Assembly (NCBI GenBank): GCA_021228405.1
Contig: JAJQRF010000001.1
Span: 826,462-890,461, forward strand
DNA length: 64,000 nt
Reading direction: 5' to 3'
DNA from: Pyrinomonadaceae bacterium
GTDB taxonomy: Bacteria > Acidobacteriota > Blastocatellia > Pyrinomonadales > Pyrinomonadaceae
The notes under the pieces were generated by a model. That model was not told the origin of the DNA. It saw only the letters and a list, made by a program, of their open reading frames with translations, and ran no database searches. Of the stretch, positions 36,064-43,175 are shown piece after piece. Each line of letters starts with the position of its first letter. Within the stretch, counting starts at the first letter, position 1. Made by a program: the position numbers and the translations under genes.

Positions 36064-37512
36064 ATGCGAAGAGCAAAAATTTTAGCAACACTCGGACCTG
36101 CATCGAATACGCAGGAAACCATCGAAGCAATGATCGAAGCCGGACTTAACGCCGTCCGCATCAATATGTCGCACGGCAGTTACGAAGAACACGGCGCGAC
36201 CATCAAGCTTGCCAAAGCCGCCGCGAAAAAGCTCGACCGCCCGCTCGCGATCCTGGTCGATCTTTCGGGACCGAAAATTCGCACGGGACTTCTGCAAAAC
36301 GCCAAGCCCGTCATTCTCGAAGCAAACGCCGAATTTGTCATCACGTCGCGCGAGATCGAGGGAAACGCGTCCGAAGTTTCGACCAATTTCAAGGAAATTC
36401 CGAAGCTCGTCCAAAAGGGCGATAAGATTTTGCTCGACGACGGCGCGATCGAACTAACCGTCAAAAAAGTTACGAAAACCGACGTGACGACCGTGATCGT
36501 CAACGGCGGAGTTTTGAGCGAGCGCAAAGGTATTAATTTGCCGAACACCAAACTTCCGATTCCCAGTTTGACCGAAAAAGACCGCAAGGATTTGGAATGG
36601 GCGATGACGCAGGACGTTGACTACATCGCGCTTTCGTTCGTCCGTCAGGGTTCGGACTGTAAAGAGGTGCGGGATTTAATCAAAAAGCTCAACACGCGCA
36701 AATGGGGCAGACCGATGCTGGTCGCCAAGATCGAAAAAGCCGAAGCGATCGAAAATCTCGACGACATTATTGCCGAAACCGACGGCTTAATGGTCGCGCG
36801 CGGCGATCTCGGCGTTGAAACCAGCGCGGAACTCGTGCCCGTTTACCAGAAACTCATCATCGAAAAAGCCGTGATGCGCGATAAATTCGTGATTACGGCG
36901 ACGCAGATGCTGCAATCGATGGTTGAAAACCCGCGCCCGACCCGCGCCGAAGCGTCCGACGTGGCAAATGCCGTCTGGGACGGAACGGATGCAGTGATGC
37001 TTTCGGCTGAAACGGCGGCGGGCGCGTATCCCGTCGCATCGGTCGCGACGATGGCGCGCATCATCGATTCTGCCGAAACCGTTAAAACGACGAAATTGAA
37101 ACGTCCCGTCAAATTTTCGGAAGCACCGACGGGCAGAACTTCACAGGCAATCTGCAAAGCGGCGGCAATGGCGGCGCGCGAGATTTTGACCGATAAAGTC
37201 GCCGTGTTTACCGAATCGGGTTTGATGGGGCGGCGTTTGTCGTCCATCCGTTCGGGACTTTCGACGTATGCGCTGACCAACACCGCCGAAGTCCGCAATC
37301 AGCTTGCTTTGATCTGGGGCGTTGAACCTTTGCTTCACCAGCAAATGGACACGACCGAAGGAATGCTCGAAGACGGCGAAAAGATTCTGCTTTCCGCCAA
37401 AGTCGTCGAAAAAGGCGAAACGATCATAATGATGGCGGGAAGATTATCAGGCTTAGGGCTTTCGAGTTCGGTCATCGTCTGGACGATCGGCGAAAACACG
37501 CCGCGCAGGTAA
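36064..37512 (+). CDS. pyk: Pyruvate kinase
   Basis: 482 residues, normal for the enzyme. Motifs are complete: AKILATLGPASNTQETIEAM, VRINMSHGSYEEH, LVDLSGPKIRTG, VAKIEKAEAIENLDDIIAET followed by DGLMVARGDLGVE (catalytic Lys and metal-binding Glu/Asp), and ATQMLQSMVENPRPTRAEAS. It makes pyruvate and ATP from phosphoenolpyruvate in glycolysis. The C-terminal allosteric domain is present. It probably shares a transcript with the upstream genes from 32084 on. Confidence 0.97.
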   Translation: MRRAKILATLGPASNTQETIEAMIEAGLNAVRINMSHGSYEEHGATIKLAKAAAKKLDRPLAILVDLSGPKIRTGLLQNAKPVILEANAEFVITSREIEGNASEVSTNFKEIPKLVQKGDKILLDDGAIELTVKKVTKTDVTTVIVNGGVLSERKGINLPNTKLPIPSLTEKDRKDLEWAMTQDVDYIALSFVRQGSDCKEVRDLIKKLNTRKWGRPMLVAKIEKAEAIENLDDIIAETDGLMVARGDLGVETSAELVPVYQKLIIEKAVMRDKFVITATQMLQSMVENPRPTRAEASDVANAVWDGTDAVMLSAETAAGAYPVASVATMARIIDSAETVKTTKLKRPVKFSEAPTGRTSQAICKAAAMAAREILTDKVAVFTESGLMGRRLSSIRSGLSTYALTNTAEVRNQLALIWGVEPLLHQQMDTTEGMLEDGEKILLSAKVVEKGETIIMMAGRLSGLGLSSSVIVWTIGENTPRR

Positions 37513-37521
37513 GGGATAAAA

Positions 37522-37576
37522 GATGAATGATGAGGGATGAAAAATAATTCAGAGTTTTTCATTCCTCATTCTTGTA
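37522..37576. repeat. Simple-word intergenic hairpin (GATGAATGA word)
   Basis: The left arm GATGAATGATGAGGGATGAA (continuing to 37544) pairs with TTTTTCATTCCTCATTC at 37555-37571, 14 of 16 central positions matching. It lies 10 bp after the pyruvate kinase stop and could also act as its terminator. The remainder of this 310-bp spacer holds a terminator at 37755 and a short minus-strand open stretch without a clear start. Confidence 0.6.
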
Positions 37577-37754
37577 AAACTCCGAACTCCGCCCATCACC
37601 AAACCGCACAGAAGCCGAATCCACCAATTCGTCACGGCAAGCGCGACCGCTTCGCGGGAAATCCATTTGTTGATGTCCTGAAAACGCGTCTGTGTGCAAC
37701 GTGCGCCGCGCACGTCGGCTAAACCGCTTCTTTATTTGCGATGCTACAAGTAAA

Positions 37755-37791
37755 AACGCCGCCCGTAAAATTAATTACGGCGGCATTTTTA
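37755..37791. terminator. Intrinsic terminator, probably bidirectional
   Basis: GCCGCCCGTAA pairs with TTACGGCGGC around an AATTAA-type loop, with A-runs on the left and T-runs on the right. It lies 32 bp beyond the stop of the leftward gene at 37823, whose transcript it should end, and can also stop rightward transcription from pyruvate kinase. Confidence 0.8.
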
Positions 37792-37822
37792 TTTTTGAGT
37801 TGAAAGGTTTCGGGTTTGATTT

Positions 37823-38707
37823 TTACACGAATTCGTTGGTGGATTTTTTGTATTTTTTGTTGAAAACTCCTGCGTCGGTCAGTTTTTTGATGACGGCGCG
37901 AACGGTGGCGATACGCGAAGCGTAGAGCGGCTGTCCGAGTTGTAAGAGTTTGTTGTAGGCGAGTTCGTGATTGCCGCCGGTGTTGAGCGCGGTGATTATC
38001 TGGCTGCTCTTGGCTCTTCCCTGGTGGCGGATGTCGCAGATGACCTGACAGACCTTGGCGGGAAAACCGTCGAGATTATAGCTTTCGGCGTAATCCTTCA
38101 TATTTTCCTTGAAATGGTCGATTGCCACCTGCACCTGAAGCTTGCGGTGTTGCGGGTCGTTGCTTGCCCAATGCACCATTCGCGCGGCACAGATCAGTTC
38201 CTGATTTTCGATGGTATCGAGCGTCGGGTTGAGATAATCCAGCAACGCTTTCGTCGATGAATCGTTTTCAAGTTGCGAAAGCGAACCGCCCGTATTGCGG
38301 TAAAAGATGCGGTTATTCTGCAAAGTCAGCTTCGGAAAATAATCCGACGCATTCGGCAGGGCGAGAAGCTGTTTGAAGAAACGGACGAAATCGCCGTTCG
38401 GAACGTGCGCGGCATACTGCATAAAGCCGAACGTAAACCTGGCGCGGTCGTAGGTGTTCAGACAGAGAAACGAATTATTGCTTTCCGCCTTGGCGGTCGG
38501 GGCGATGAAATATGCCCAGAAATCGTAATCGTTTTCGTAATCTTCGGGATTATAAACCAACCCGGCGGGCGTGCTCAGATTGAACAAACCGTGTTTGGTA
38601 TGCTCGAAAACCGTTTCCTTGCCGACCAGAAACCTCGGCTCGGCAGTGCCGATAACCTGTGCAAAATGCGAATTGTTTGTCTTTGAAAACTGAAAATTCA
38701 GTGCCAT
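37823..38707 (-). CDS. Uncharacterised protein, possible lysozyme-like hydrolase
   Basis: 294 residues with no signal peptide. The central segment AKAESNNSFLCLNTYDRARF followed by TFGFMQYAAHVPNGDFV looks like a lysozyme-superfamily active-site region (catalytic Glu, then a G-x-M-Q element), and a long helical part follows to residue ~230. The last ~60 residues (SSQIITALNTGGNHELAYNK onward) look like a separate small helical domain. Cell-wall cleavage is inferred, helped by the neighbouring DUF2272 gene. AAGGAG precedes the ATG. It is last in a leftward run of four. Confidence 0.5.
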   Translation of the reverse strand: MALNFQFSKTNNSHFAQVIGTAEPRFLVGKETVFEHTKHGLFNLSTPAGLVYNPEDYENDYDFWAYFIAPTAKAESNNSFLCLNTYDRARFTFGFMQYAAHVPNGDFVRFFKQLLALPNASDYFPKLTLQNNRIFYRNTGGSLSQLENDSSTKALLDYLNPTLDTIENQELICAARMVHWASNDPQHRKLQVQVAIDHFKENMKDYAESYNLDGFPAKVCQVICDIRHQGRAKSSQIITALNTGGNHELAYNKLLQLGQPLYASRIATVRAVIKKLTDAGVFNKKYKKSTNEFV

Positions 38708-38751
38708 TTTAATATCTCCTTTTTGATCTTGCCGTTTTTAGCGAACGGCGT

Positions 38752-39330
38752 TTACGTTTTCAGATTTTTGATGAGTGAAATGAACGGATTTGCCGTGCGC
38801 TGTTTGATAAATCCCTGCGCGTCCAGACGCACGATCTTGCGGCGGATCGAATCGCCTTCGTTGCCGCCGATGGTCAAGGCGAATCCGCCTTCCGAATCAA
38901 CGCCCGTTTCGACCACGATCGCCGAATGCGACGCATAGTCGGCGTTATTTTTGGCAAATTGGAAATTGAACGTTTCGCCGTTGCGATTGTTCTGGATAAT
39001 ATCGCCGACGGCGGGTTTGTCCTTTGTGATGTCAACGCCGCGAAATACGCCCGTGTTGTTCGTCGCGTTTTTGATCGCCTGGTGCACAAAGACCGAATGC
39101 TGTGCCGAAAACTTAAATTCCGCCGCCGCCGCGCCCGCTTTTTTGACGCAGAACGAAACGAAGACCGCCGACCACGGAACGGTCGAACAACTGACGAAGG
39201 GCGCGATGCCCTGCCAGTATTTCTTGATCTGCGCGCATAAGGGCGGCTCGGTTTCATCCATCATATGAAACATATTGTGCTGTTCCTGCGCGATCGACGC
39301 TAATTTTAATGCAAATGCTGCTGGTGCCAT
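38752..39330 (-). CDS. DUF2272 domain protein
   Basis: 192 residues, nearly all one DUF2272 domain: CSTVPWSAVFVSFCVKKAG, a following HSVFVHQAIKN, KPAVGDIIQNNR and DYASHSAIVVETG. The layout resembles NlpC/P60/CHAP-type amidase folds, and family members are proposed cell-wall amidases. There is no signal peptide. The last ~40 residues (IRRKIVRLDAQGFIKQRTAN) match the tail logic of the downstream protein. AAGGAG lies before the ATG. Confidence 0.75.
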   Translation of the reverse strand: MAPAAFALKLASIAQEQHNMFHMMDETEPPLCAQIKKYWQGIAPFVSCSTVPWSAVFVSFCVKKAGAAAAEFKFSAQHSVFVHQAIKNATNNTGVFRGVDITKDKPAVGDIIQNNRNGETFNFQFAKNNADYASHSAIVVETGVDSEGGFALTIGGNEGDSIRRKIVRLDAQGFIKQRTANPFISLIKNLKT

Positions 39331-39353
39331 ATTTTTTCTCCTTAACTGTTAAT

Positions 39354-40058
39354 TTATGAAATCATTATTTCGGTATTTTCGGAAAATTGTCCGATCTCCT
39401 TGTTGTTTTCGACGAAACGCGAACGGATTTCTCCGGCTTCGGGCGTTTGTGCCTGGGCGGGCGTAATCTGTAATTCGCCCGGCAATTTCGTGAGAAAACC
39501 GACATAAATCCATTCGGTCGTGCCGCGCCGCCGATAATAGAATTTTGCCGCCGACATTTTCTGCATTTTGCCGGTCACGCGGACGGTAAAATTCGGTTGC
39601 GCGGTGTAGGAAAAGTCGGTTTTCGCTTCGGCAAGATTCAATTCTTCGCCTTTTTCCTTGACGATTCTGAGGTCTTTGCCTATATCGACCGTGTAATTGT
39701 CGTTTTCCTTGATCTGTCTGACCTTTTCACGAAATTCGGTCACGAACCCCTTGAACGCGTCGGACGAAAGCGTCAATGCCTGAAAGCTCGGCGGCGGGGT
39801 CGGCGGTTCGCTTTCCTTGCCCGTTTCCATATCGTCGCGCCAATCGTAAACCTGCGAAAAGGTCGCTTCCGTTTGGTCGAGCCAATCGTGAATTGCAATA
39901 AACGTTTGACAGATCAGCTTCAAACGCCTTATCAAATCCGAATTTAAAACCAAGGTCGGCGCGTGCGTGTCGATCTTCGCCAGAAAATTCGCATACATCG
40001 CCCGCTGTTCGGGGCGTGTCGAAGGATACCAATCATTACTCTTAATACTTTCAGACAT
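39354..40058 (-). CDS. Uncharacterised protein with helical N-terminus and Ig-like C-terminus
   Basis: 234 residues from the ATG at 40058. The first ~130 residues are helical and open with NDWYPSTRPEQRAMYANFLA; a C-terminal beta domain (about 150-215; FTVRVTGKMQKMSAAKFYYR) looks like an Ig/FN3-type fold. I have an impression of distant relatives of the same two-part plan, but no known function. The frame stays open for another 79 codons upstream only because it runs through a 21-bp repeat array, so the longer start is rejected. Confidence 0.55.
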   Translation of the reverse strand: MSESIKSNDWYPSTRPEQRAMYANFLAKIDTHAPTLVLNSDLIRRLKLICQTFIAIHDWLDQTEATFSQVYDWRDDMETGKESEPPTPPPSFQALTLSSDAFKGFVTEFREKVRQIKENDNYTVDIGKDLRIVKEKGEELNLAEAKTDFSYTAQPNFTVRVTGKMQKMSAAKFYYRRRGTTEWIYVGFLTKLPGELQITPAQAQTPEAGEIRSRFVENNKEIGQFSENTEIMIS

Positions 40059-40104
40059 ATTTAATCCATCTTCTTTTTTATTCTTAAAACTATTAATTAT
40101 CTTT

Positions 40105-40293
40105 GGAGAATCCTGAATCTTGAACGGAGATTTTATAATTCTCCGTTCCGATTTCTCGATTCTCCATGGAAAATTTGCAATTCTCCGTTCCGATTCCGTA
40201 AGCCTCCGTGGAGAATCTTGAATTCTCCATCCAAAATCCTGATTTCTCCATAGAGAATTCTGATTTCTCCATAGAGAATCCTGATTTCTCCAC
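40105..40293. repeat. 21-bp tandem repeat array of hairpin-forming units
   Basis: Nine consecutive 21-bp units. The consensus begins GGAGAATC, has a short central TGA and ends ATTCTCC plus two bases, so each unit can pair GGAGAAT with ATTCTCC. Units at 40210-40293 are the most alike; others have diverged without changing length. All three minus-strand frames are open through much of it. It lies upstream of the leftward gene that starts at 40058. Confidence 0.88.
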
Positions 40294-40340
40294 ACACATT
40301 TTCAATTTTTCCGTTCCCGATTCGGACTTTTCAATTCAAT

Positions 40341-40391
40341 TTTCGGAAATACCGTCCGGCATTCGGCGTTTATCGGACGGTATTTCCGAAA
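40341..40391. repeat. Perfect 18-bp inverted repeat
   Basis: TTTCGGAAATACCGTCCG (40341-40358) and its exact reverse complement (40374-40391), with a 15-base loop. It lies between the CBS-type gene and the 21-bp array, 138 bp past the stop of the former. No U-run follows on the minus strand, so its job as terminator is doubtful; it could be a recombination or protein-binding site. Confidence 0.85.
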
Positions 40392-40528
40392 CGGGCGACG
40401 ACAGACCCCGTTTGTGAGGGGAAAGTCGAGGGTTCGATTAATGAGAATTTGCGCCGGAACCCTGAAATTTTGTGAGATTAGAGAGTAATCCATTTAGTCG
40501 GCAAACTTTTGTCTGCCTGCTGTTTCGG

Positions 40529-41308
40529 TTAAACCACCGAACTTTCGGCAATTTTGATATTGGTAATCCAGCCGAGCAAAGGTTCATCTTTTGTTCCGTT
40601 CTTGGTGACGAAAACATCCTGACAGCCGAATTGTTTATCCAATGCCGCTTTTGCATCCGCCAACGTTGCGTCTTCCTTGACGATCACGAAATTGTTCGCT
40701 CTTTTTATCATTTCGGGATCGTCGAGCAGGTCTTTCAACGTCAAAGCGTTCGTATCTTGCGGCGGCGAAACGACGGCACGGCTCCGCTCGAATAAAAATT
40801 CGACGATCGTGCTTTTATGAACGATATTGGCGGGAAAATTTGATTCGCTCAGCACGGGAATGCGGTTTCCGCGACGGGTCGCTTCGAGGTCTTTCAGCAT
40901 CGTCGCCAACAAATTCTGTTCAGCGGGCAGTTTGACGCTGAATATTCTTTCGGGCGGCTCCATTTTCTCTTTGACCGGAATGGATTTGAGTTTTTCCTGC
41001 GGCGACATTTGATTAACCAACGCCGTCACATTGCGCGTTGCCGACTCAAAGTTCTCTCTCGAAAAATAAAAGGCGAGAATCGTCCCGACCCAGCTTCCGA
41101 TAAGTGCGACCAATGTGGTGAAAACGGTCATAATCTTGTCCGTGTCGCGCCCAATCACGGTATTACCTTCAACTTCACCTTTAAGAAGCGTAAAAATTGC
41201 TATCGATATTCCCACTAAACCCAAAATCGAGATAATGGAAATCAAAAAAGCCACCCAATCCCTGATCGATGGTTTTTCCTTTACTTCGCTATTATTATTT
41301 TCAGCCAT
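40529..41308 (-). CDS. Membrane protein with C-terminal CBS-like domain pair
   Basis: 259 residues. Two membrane helices (about 17-40 and 62-84), then a short charged linker and a region with the spacing of tandem CBS domains: NRIPVLSESNFPANIVHKST near 145-165, and NFVIVKEDATLADAKAALDK, DVFVTKNGTKDEPLLGWITN near 205-255. CBS pairs sense adenosyl ligands. Its sensing role and partner are unknown. The gene points away from the recombinase gene at 41613, across a 304-bp spacer. Confidence 0.6.
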   Translation of the reverse strand: MAENNNSEVKEKPSIRDWVAFLISIISILGLVGISIAIFTLLKGEVEGNTVIGRDTDKIMTVFTTLVALIGSWVGTILAFYFSRENFESATRNVTALVNQMSPQEKLKSIPVKEKMEPPERIFSVKLPAEQNLLATMLKDLEATRRGNRIPVLSESNFPANIVHKSTIVEFLFERSRAVVSPPQDTNALTLKDLLDDPEMIKRANNFVIVKEDATLADAKAALDKQFGCQDVFVTKNGTKDEPLLGWITNIKIAESSVV

Positions 41309-41411
41309 ACTATTGATTACCGAACAAACGGCTTTCCCGCTGTGTTCACGGATGTTTTAGATTTATCGAAGTTCTTTATAAACCGCTTTGCAGGGCGTTT
41401 TCAACGGCTAA

Positions 41412-41445
41412 TCGGGATAACGTCCGAATTAGGAGGTTATCCCGA
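41412..41445. repeat. 34-bp near-perfect inverted repeat, candidate recombinase core site
   Basis: Two 14-bp arms (TCGGGATAACGTCC at 41412-41425 and its complement with one mismatch at 41432-41445) flank a 6-bp centre GAATTA. Arm length and centre size match tyrosine-recombinase crossover sites, and it lies about 170 bp upstream of such a gene. An operator role is also possible. The rest of the 41309-41612 spacer shows no gene I trust. Confidence 0.5.
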
Positions 41446-41612
41446 AAGAATTTTCGTGAAGCTTTCTGCCGCCAAGTTGAAACCCGAACAACCGATTTAT
41501 CATTTCCGCTTATTTTCCGTCCCGCAATTAATGAATCTTGCTAAAACAATGTTATTTTCCGCGCTCAAAAAGCCATTAACTATATAGAAAGTCTTTTTTT
41601 ACACAGGATTCT

Positions 41613-42539
41613 ATGCAGAAATTCCCCTTATTTTCCGAAGTTTTTCGGCAGACGCTTACCGAGCGCGGTTTGAGCCGTAAAACGATGAACGCGTATCTGA
41701 ACCATTTCCGGCGGTTTGGCGCATACTTTAAAGACCGCGAACCGCTCTCGGTCAAGGCGGACGAGATCGGTGTGTTTTTGAAGCAGTTGGAGCGTGAGCG
41801 GGGATTTTCCGCCGCTACCACCAAACAGGCGGGAAGCGCGATACTGTTTTTCTACCGCGAGATATTAAATTGCGAAAACTTCAAGATAGCACTGCCGAAC
41901 CGCGACCGGCGAAGCGAAAACGCGGTCGTTTATTTCACCGACGCGGAAGCCAAAGCCGTGCTAGCGCGTCTGCACGGTGCGGTTTATCTTGCCGCCGCAC
42001 TGATCTACGGTTCGGGCTTGCGTCTGTCGGAAGTGCTGAAACTGCGCGTCGGCGACATCGATTTTGAACGGCGCGAAATAGTCGTCCGCAATGCCGGCGG
42101 AGCACGCGAACGCACGACATTTCTTCCCGCATCGCTGATCGCGCGTTTGGAAAAACATCTCGAAAACGTCCGCTACGTGTTTGAAGACGATCTGCGGTTT
42201 GCCGAAGAAGTTTCCGCAACTGAAAAAAATTGGCGGCGGCAATTCGTTTTTCCCGCCTGCAAGCTTTCAAAGGACGAAACGACAGGCGCGTTTCGCCGTC
42301 ATCACCTTGCCGAATCGACCATTCAAAAAGCCATCAACCAAGCCATCCGTAAAGCCAAGATCAGCAAACAGGCGTGCTCTCAGACCTTGCGCCACAGCTT
42401 TGCCGCCCGCCTTGTCGAAAATAACTGCGATGTGCATCGGCTTCGCAGTCTGCTCGGGCACAAAAACCTGAAATCGACGCTCGCCTACGCCAATCTCTCT
42501 TCGTCCCGCCGAATGATGTTCAGTCCGCTCGACCTCTGA
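41613..42539 (+). CDS. Tyrosine recombinase of the integron-integrase (IntI) type
   Basis: 308 residues: a SAM-like core-binding domain (about 5-100) and a catalytic domain. Present are Arg137 (GSGLRLSEVLKLR), Arg260 (TLRHSFA), His283 (LLGHKN) and Tyr292 (TLAYAN). The IntI-specific insertion is recognisable around 205-235 (WRRQFVFPACKLS, then GAFRRHH) and the end reads SPLDL, as in IntI proteins. Two expected residues are changed: the His of the HxLRH box is Gln257, and the beta-hairpin Lys region reads AGGARER with no Lys. The gene faces away from a leftward gene block, as intI does in integrons. A weak hairpin (42557-42597) follows the stop. Confidence 0.85.
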   Translation: MQKFPLFSEVFRQTLTERGLSRKTMNAYLNHFRRFGAYFKDREPLSVKADEIGVFLKQLERERGFSAATTKQAGSAILFFYREILNCENFKIALPNRDRRSENAVVYFTDAEAKAVLARLHGAVYLAAALIYGSGLRLSEVLKLRVGDIDFERREIVVRNAGGARERTTFLPASLIARLEKHLENVRYVFEDDLRFAEEVSATEKNWRRQFVFPACKLSKDETTGAFRRHHLAESTIQKAINQAIRKAKISKQACSQTLRHSFAARLVENNCDVHRLRSLLGHKNLKSTLAYANLSSSRRMMFSPLDL

Positions 42540-42779
42540 AAAACAACCTTCAGAGGATGTTTTCCCGCGGCAATGTTCTAAAAGCGACGGAAAACATTTC
42601 TGCAAGGCGACCGCCTAATCCTTGTTGCTACCGGGCGCAGGTTCGCTCCAGTTGCCGAAAGATTCGTATTCAGGGAGGGTTTCTCGTTTCGCGCCGCTTT
42701 TCAAAATTATCTGCAGCGATAAACTCGTGTTCGTCGAAAAGTAGAATTTGCCGTTTGAATTTATGTTAAGCTGAAAGAT

Positions 42780-43142
42780 ATGAGAGAGGCGCGAACCGAT
42801 GAAATTTTTCCGGCAATTTATGTTCGGGTTTTGGAAATAAGCGGCATCTTTTTATTCAAAAAAACGCCGGAAACCGAAGAAATCTTTAAGGAATTGAACA
42901 AAAATGCGGAGGAAACCGATTTTGAAAAAATCCGCTGTCCCTTGTGCGAGTGGAAACCATCGAAATCGAGTTACTGGTTTTGTGCGGACTGCGACGCACC
43001 CGAATATTTTTACAACGGTTGCCATACGCAATGGAACACCTTTGAAACTCGCGGAAAATGTCCGGCGTGCGCGCACCAGTGGCGTTGGACTTCGTGTTTG
43101 CGCTGTCACGGCTGGTCGCTCCATGAAGACTGGTATGCGTAG
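42780..43142 (+). CDS. Small cysteine-rich zinc-ribbon-like protein
   Basis: 120 residues. The first ~45 are variable; from about 55 on there are five C-x2-C-type or related pairs: CPLCEW, CADCDAPEYF, CHTQW, CPACAHQW and CLRCHGW, which suggest two or three zinc-binding ribbons. Several Trp/Tyr residues follow each pair. It has no signal peptide. I recognise similar short proteins in Acidobacteria and Chloroflexi without known function. The ribosome site is weak. Confidence 0.6.
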   Translation: MREARTDEIFPAIYVRVLEISGIFLFKKTPETEEIFKELNKNAEETDFEKIRCPLCEWKPSKSSYWFCADCDAPEYFYNGCHTQWNTFETRGKCPACAHQWRWTSCLRCHGWSLHEDWYA

Positions 43143-43175
43143 GAATAAATTTACCTTTATTCGCGCCGAAGCTCG

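Noticed and set aside
37560-37730. Minus-strand open stretch in the spacer after pyruvate kinase
   Set aside because: It reads in part like protein (WWIRLLCGLVMGG) but has no ATG, starts after a stop and runs into the simple-word hairpin.
40059-40295. Longer start for the unknown gene at 39354
   Set aside because: The added 79 residues are heptad translations of a 21-bp DNA repeat that is open in all three frames; the ATG at 40058 begins the normal-looking protein.
40400-40520. attC-like site near the integrase (GTTAAAC matches GTTRRRY)
   Set aside because: No partner RYYYAAC box at suitable distance, and gaps between the other genes of the block (23 and 44 bp) are too short to hold attC sites, so a classical cassette array is not supported.
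41342-41587. 81-codon plus-strand open frame before the recombinase
   Set aside because: Runs through the inverted repeat, composition is not convincing, and no recognisable domain or ribosome site at its start.
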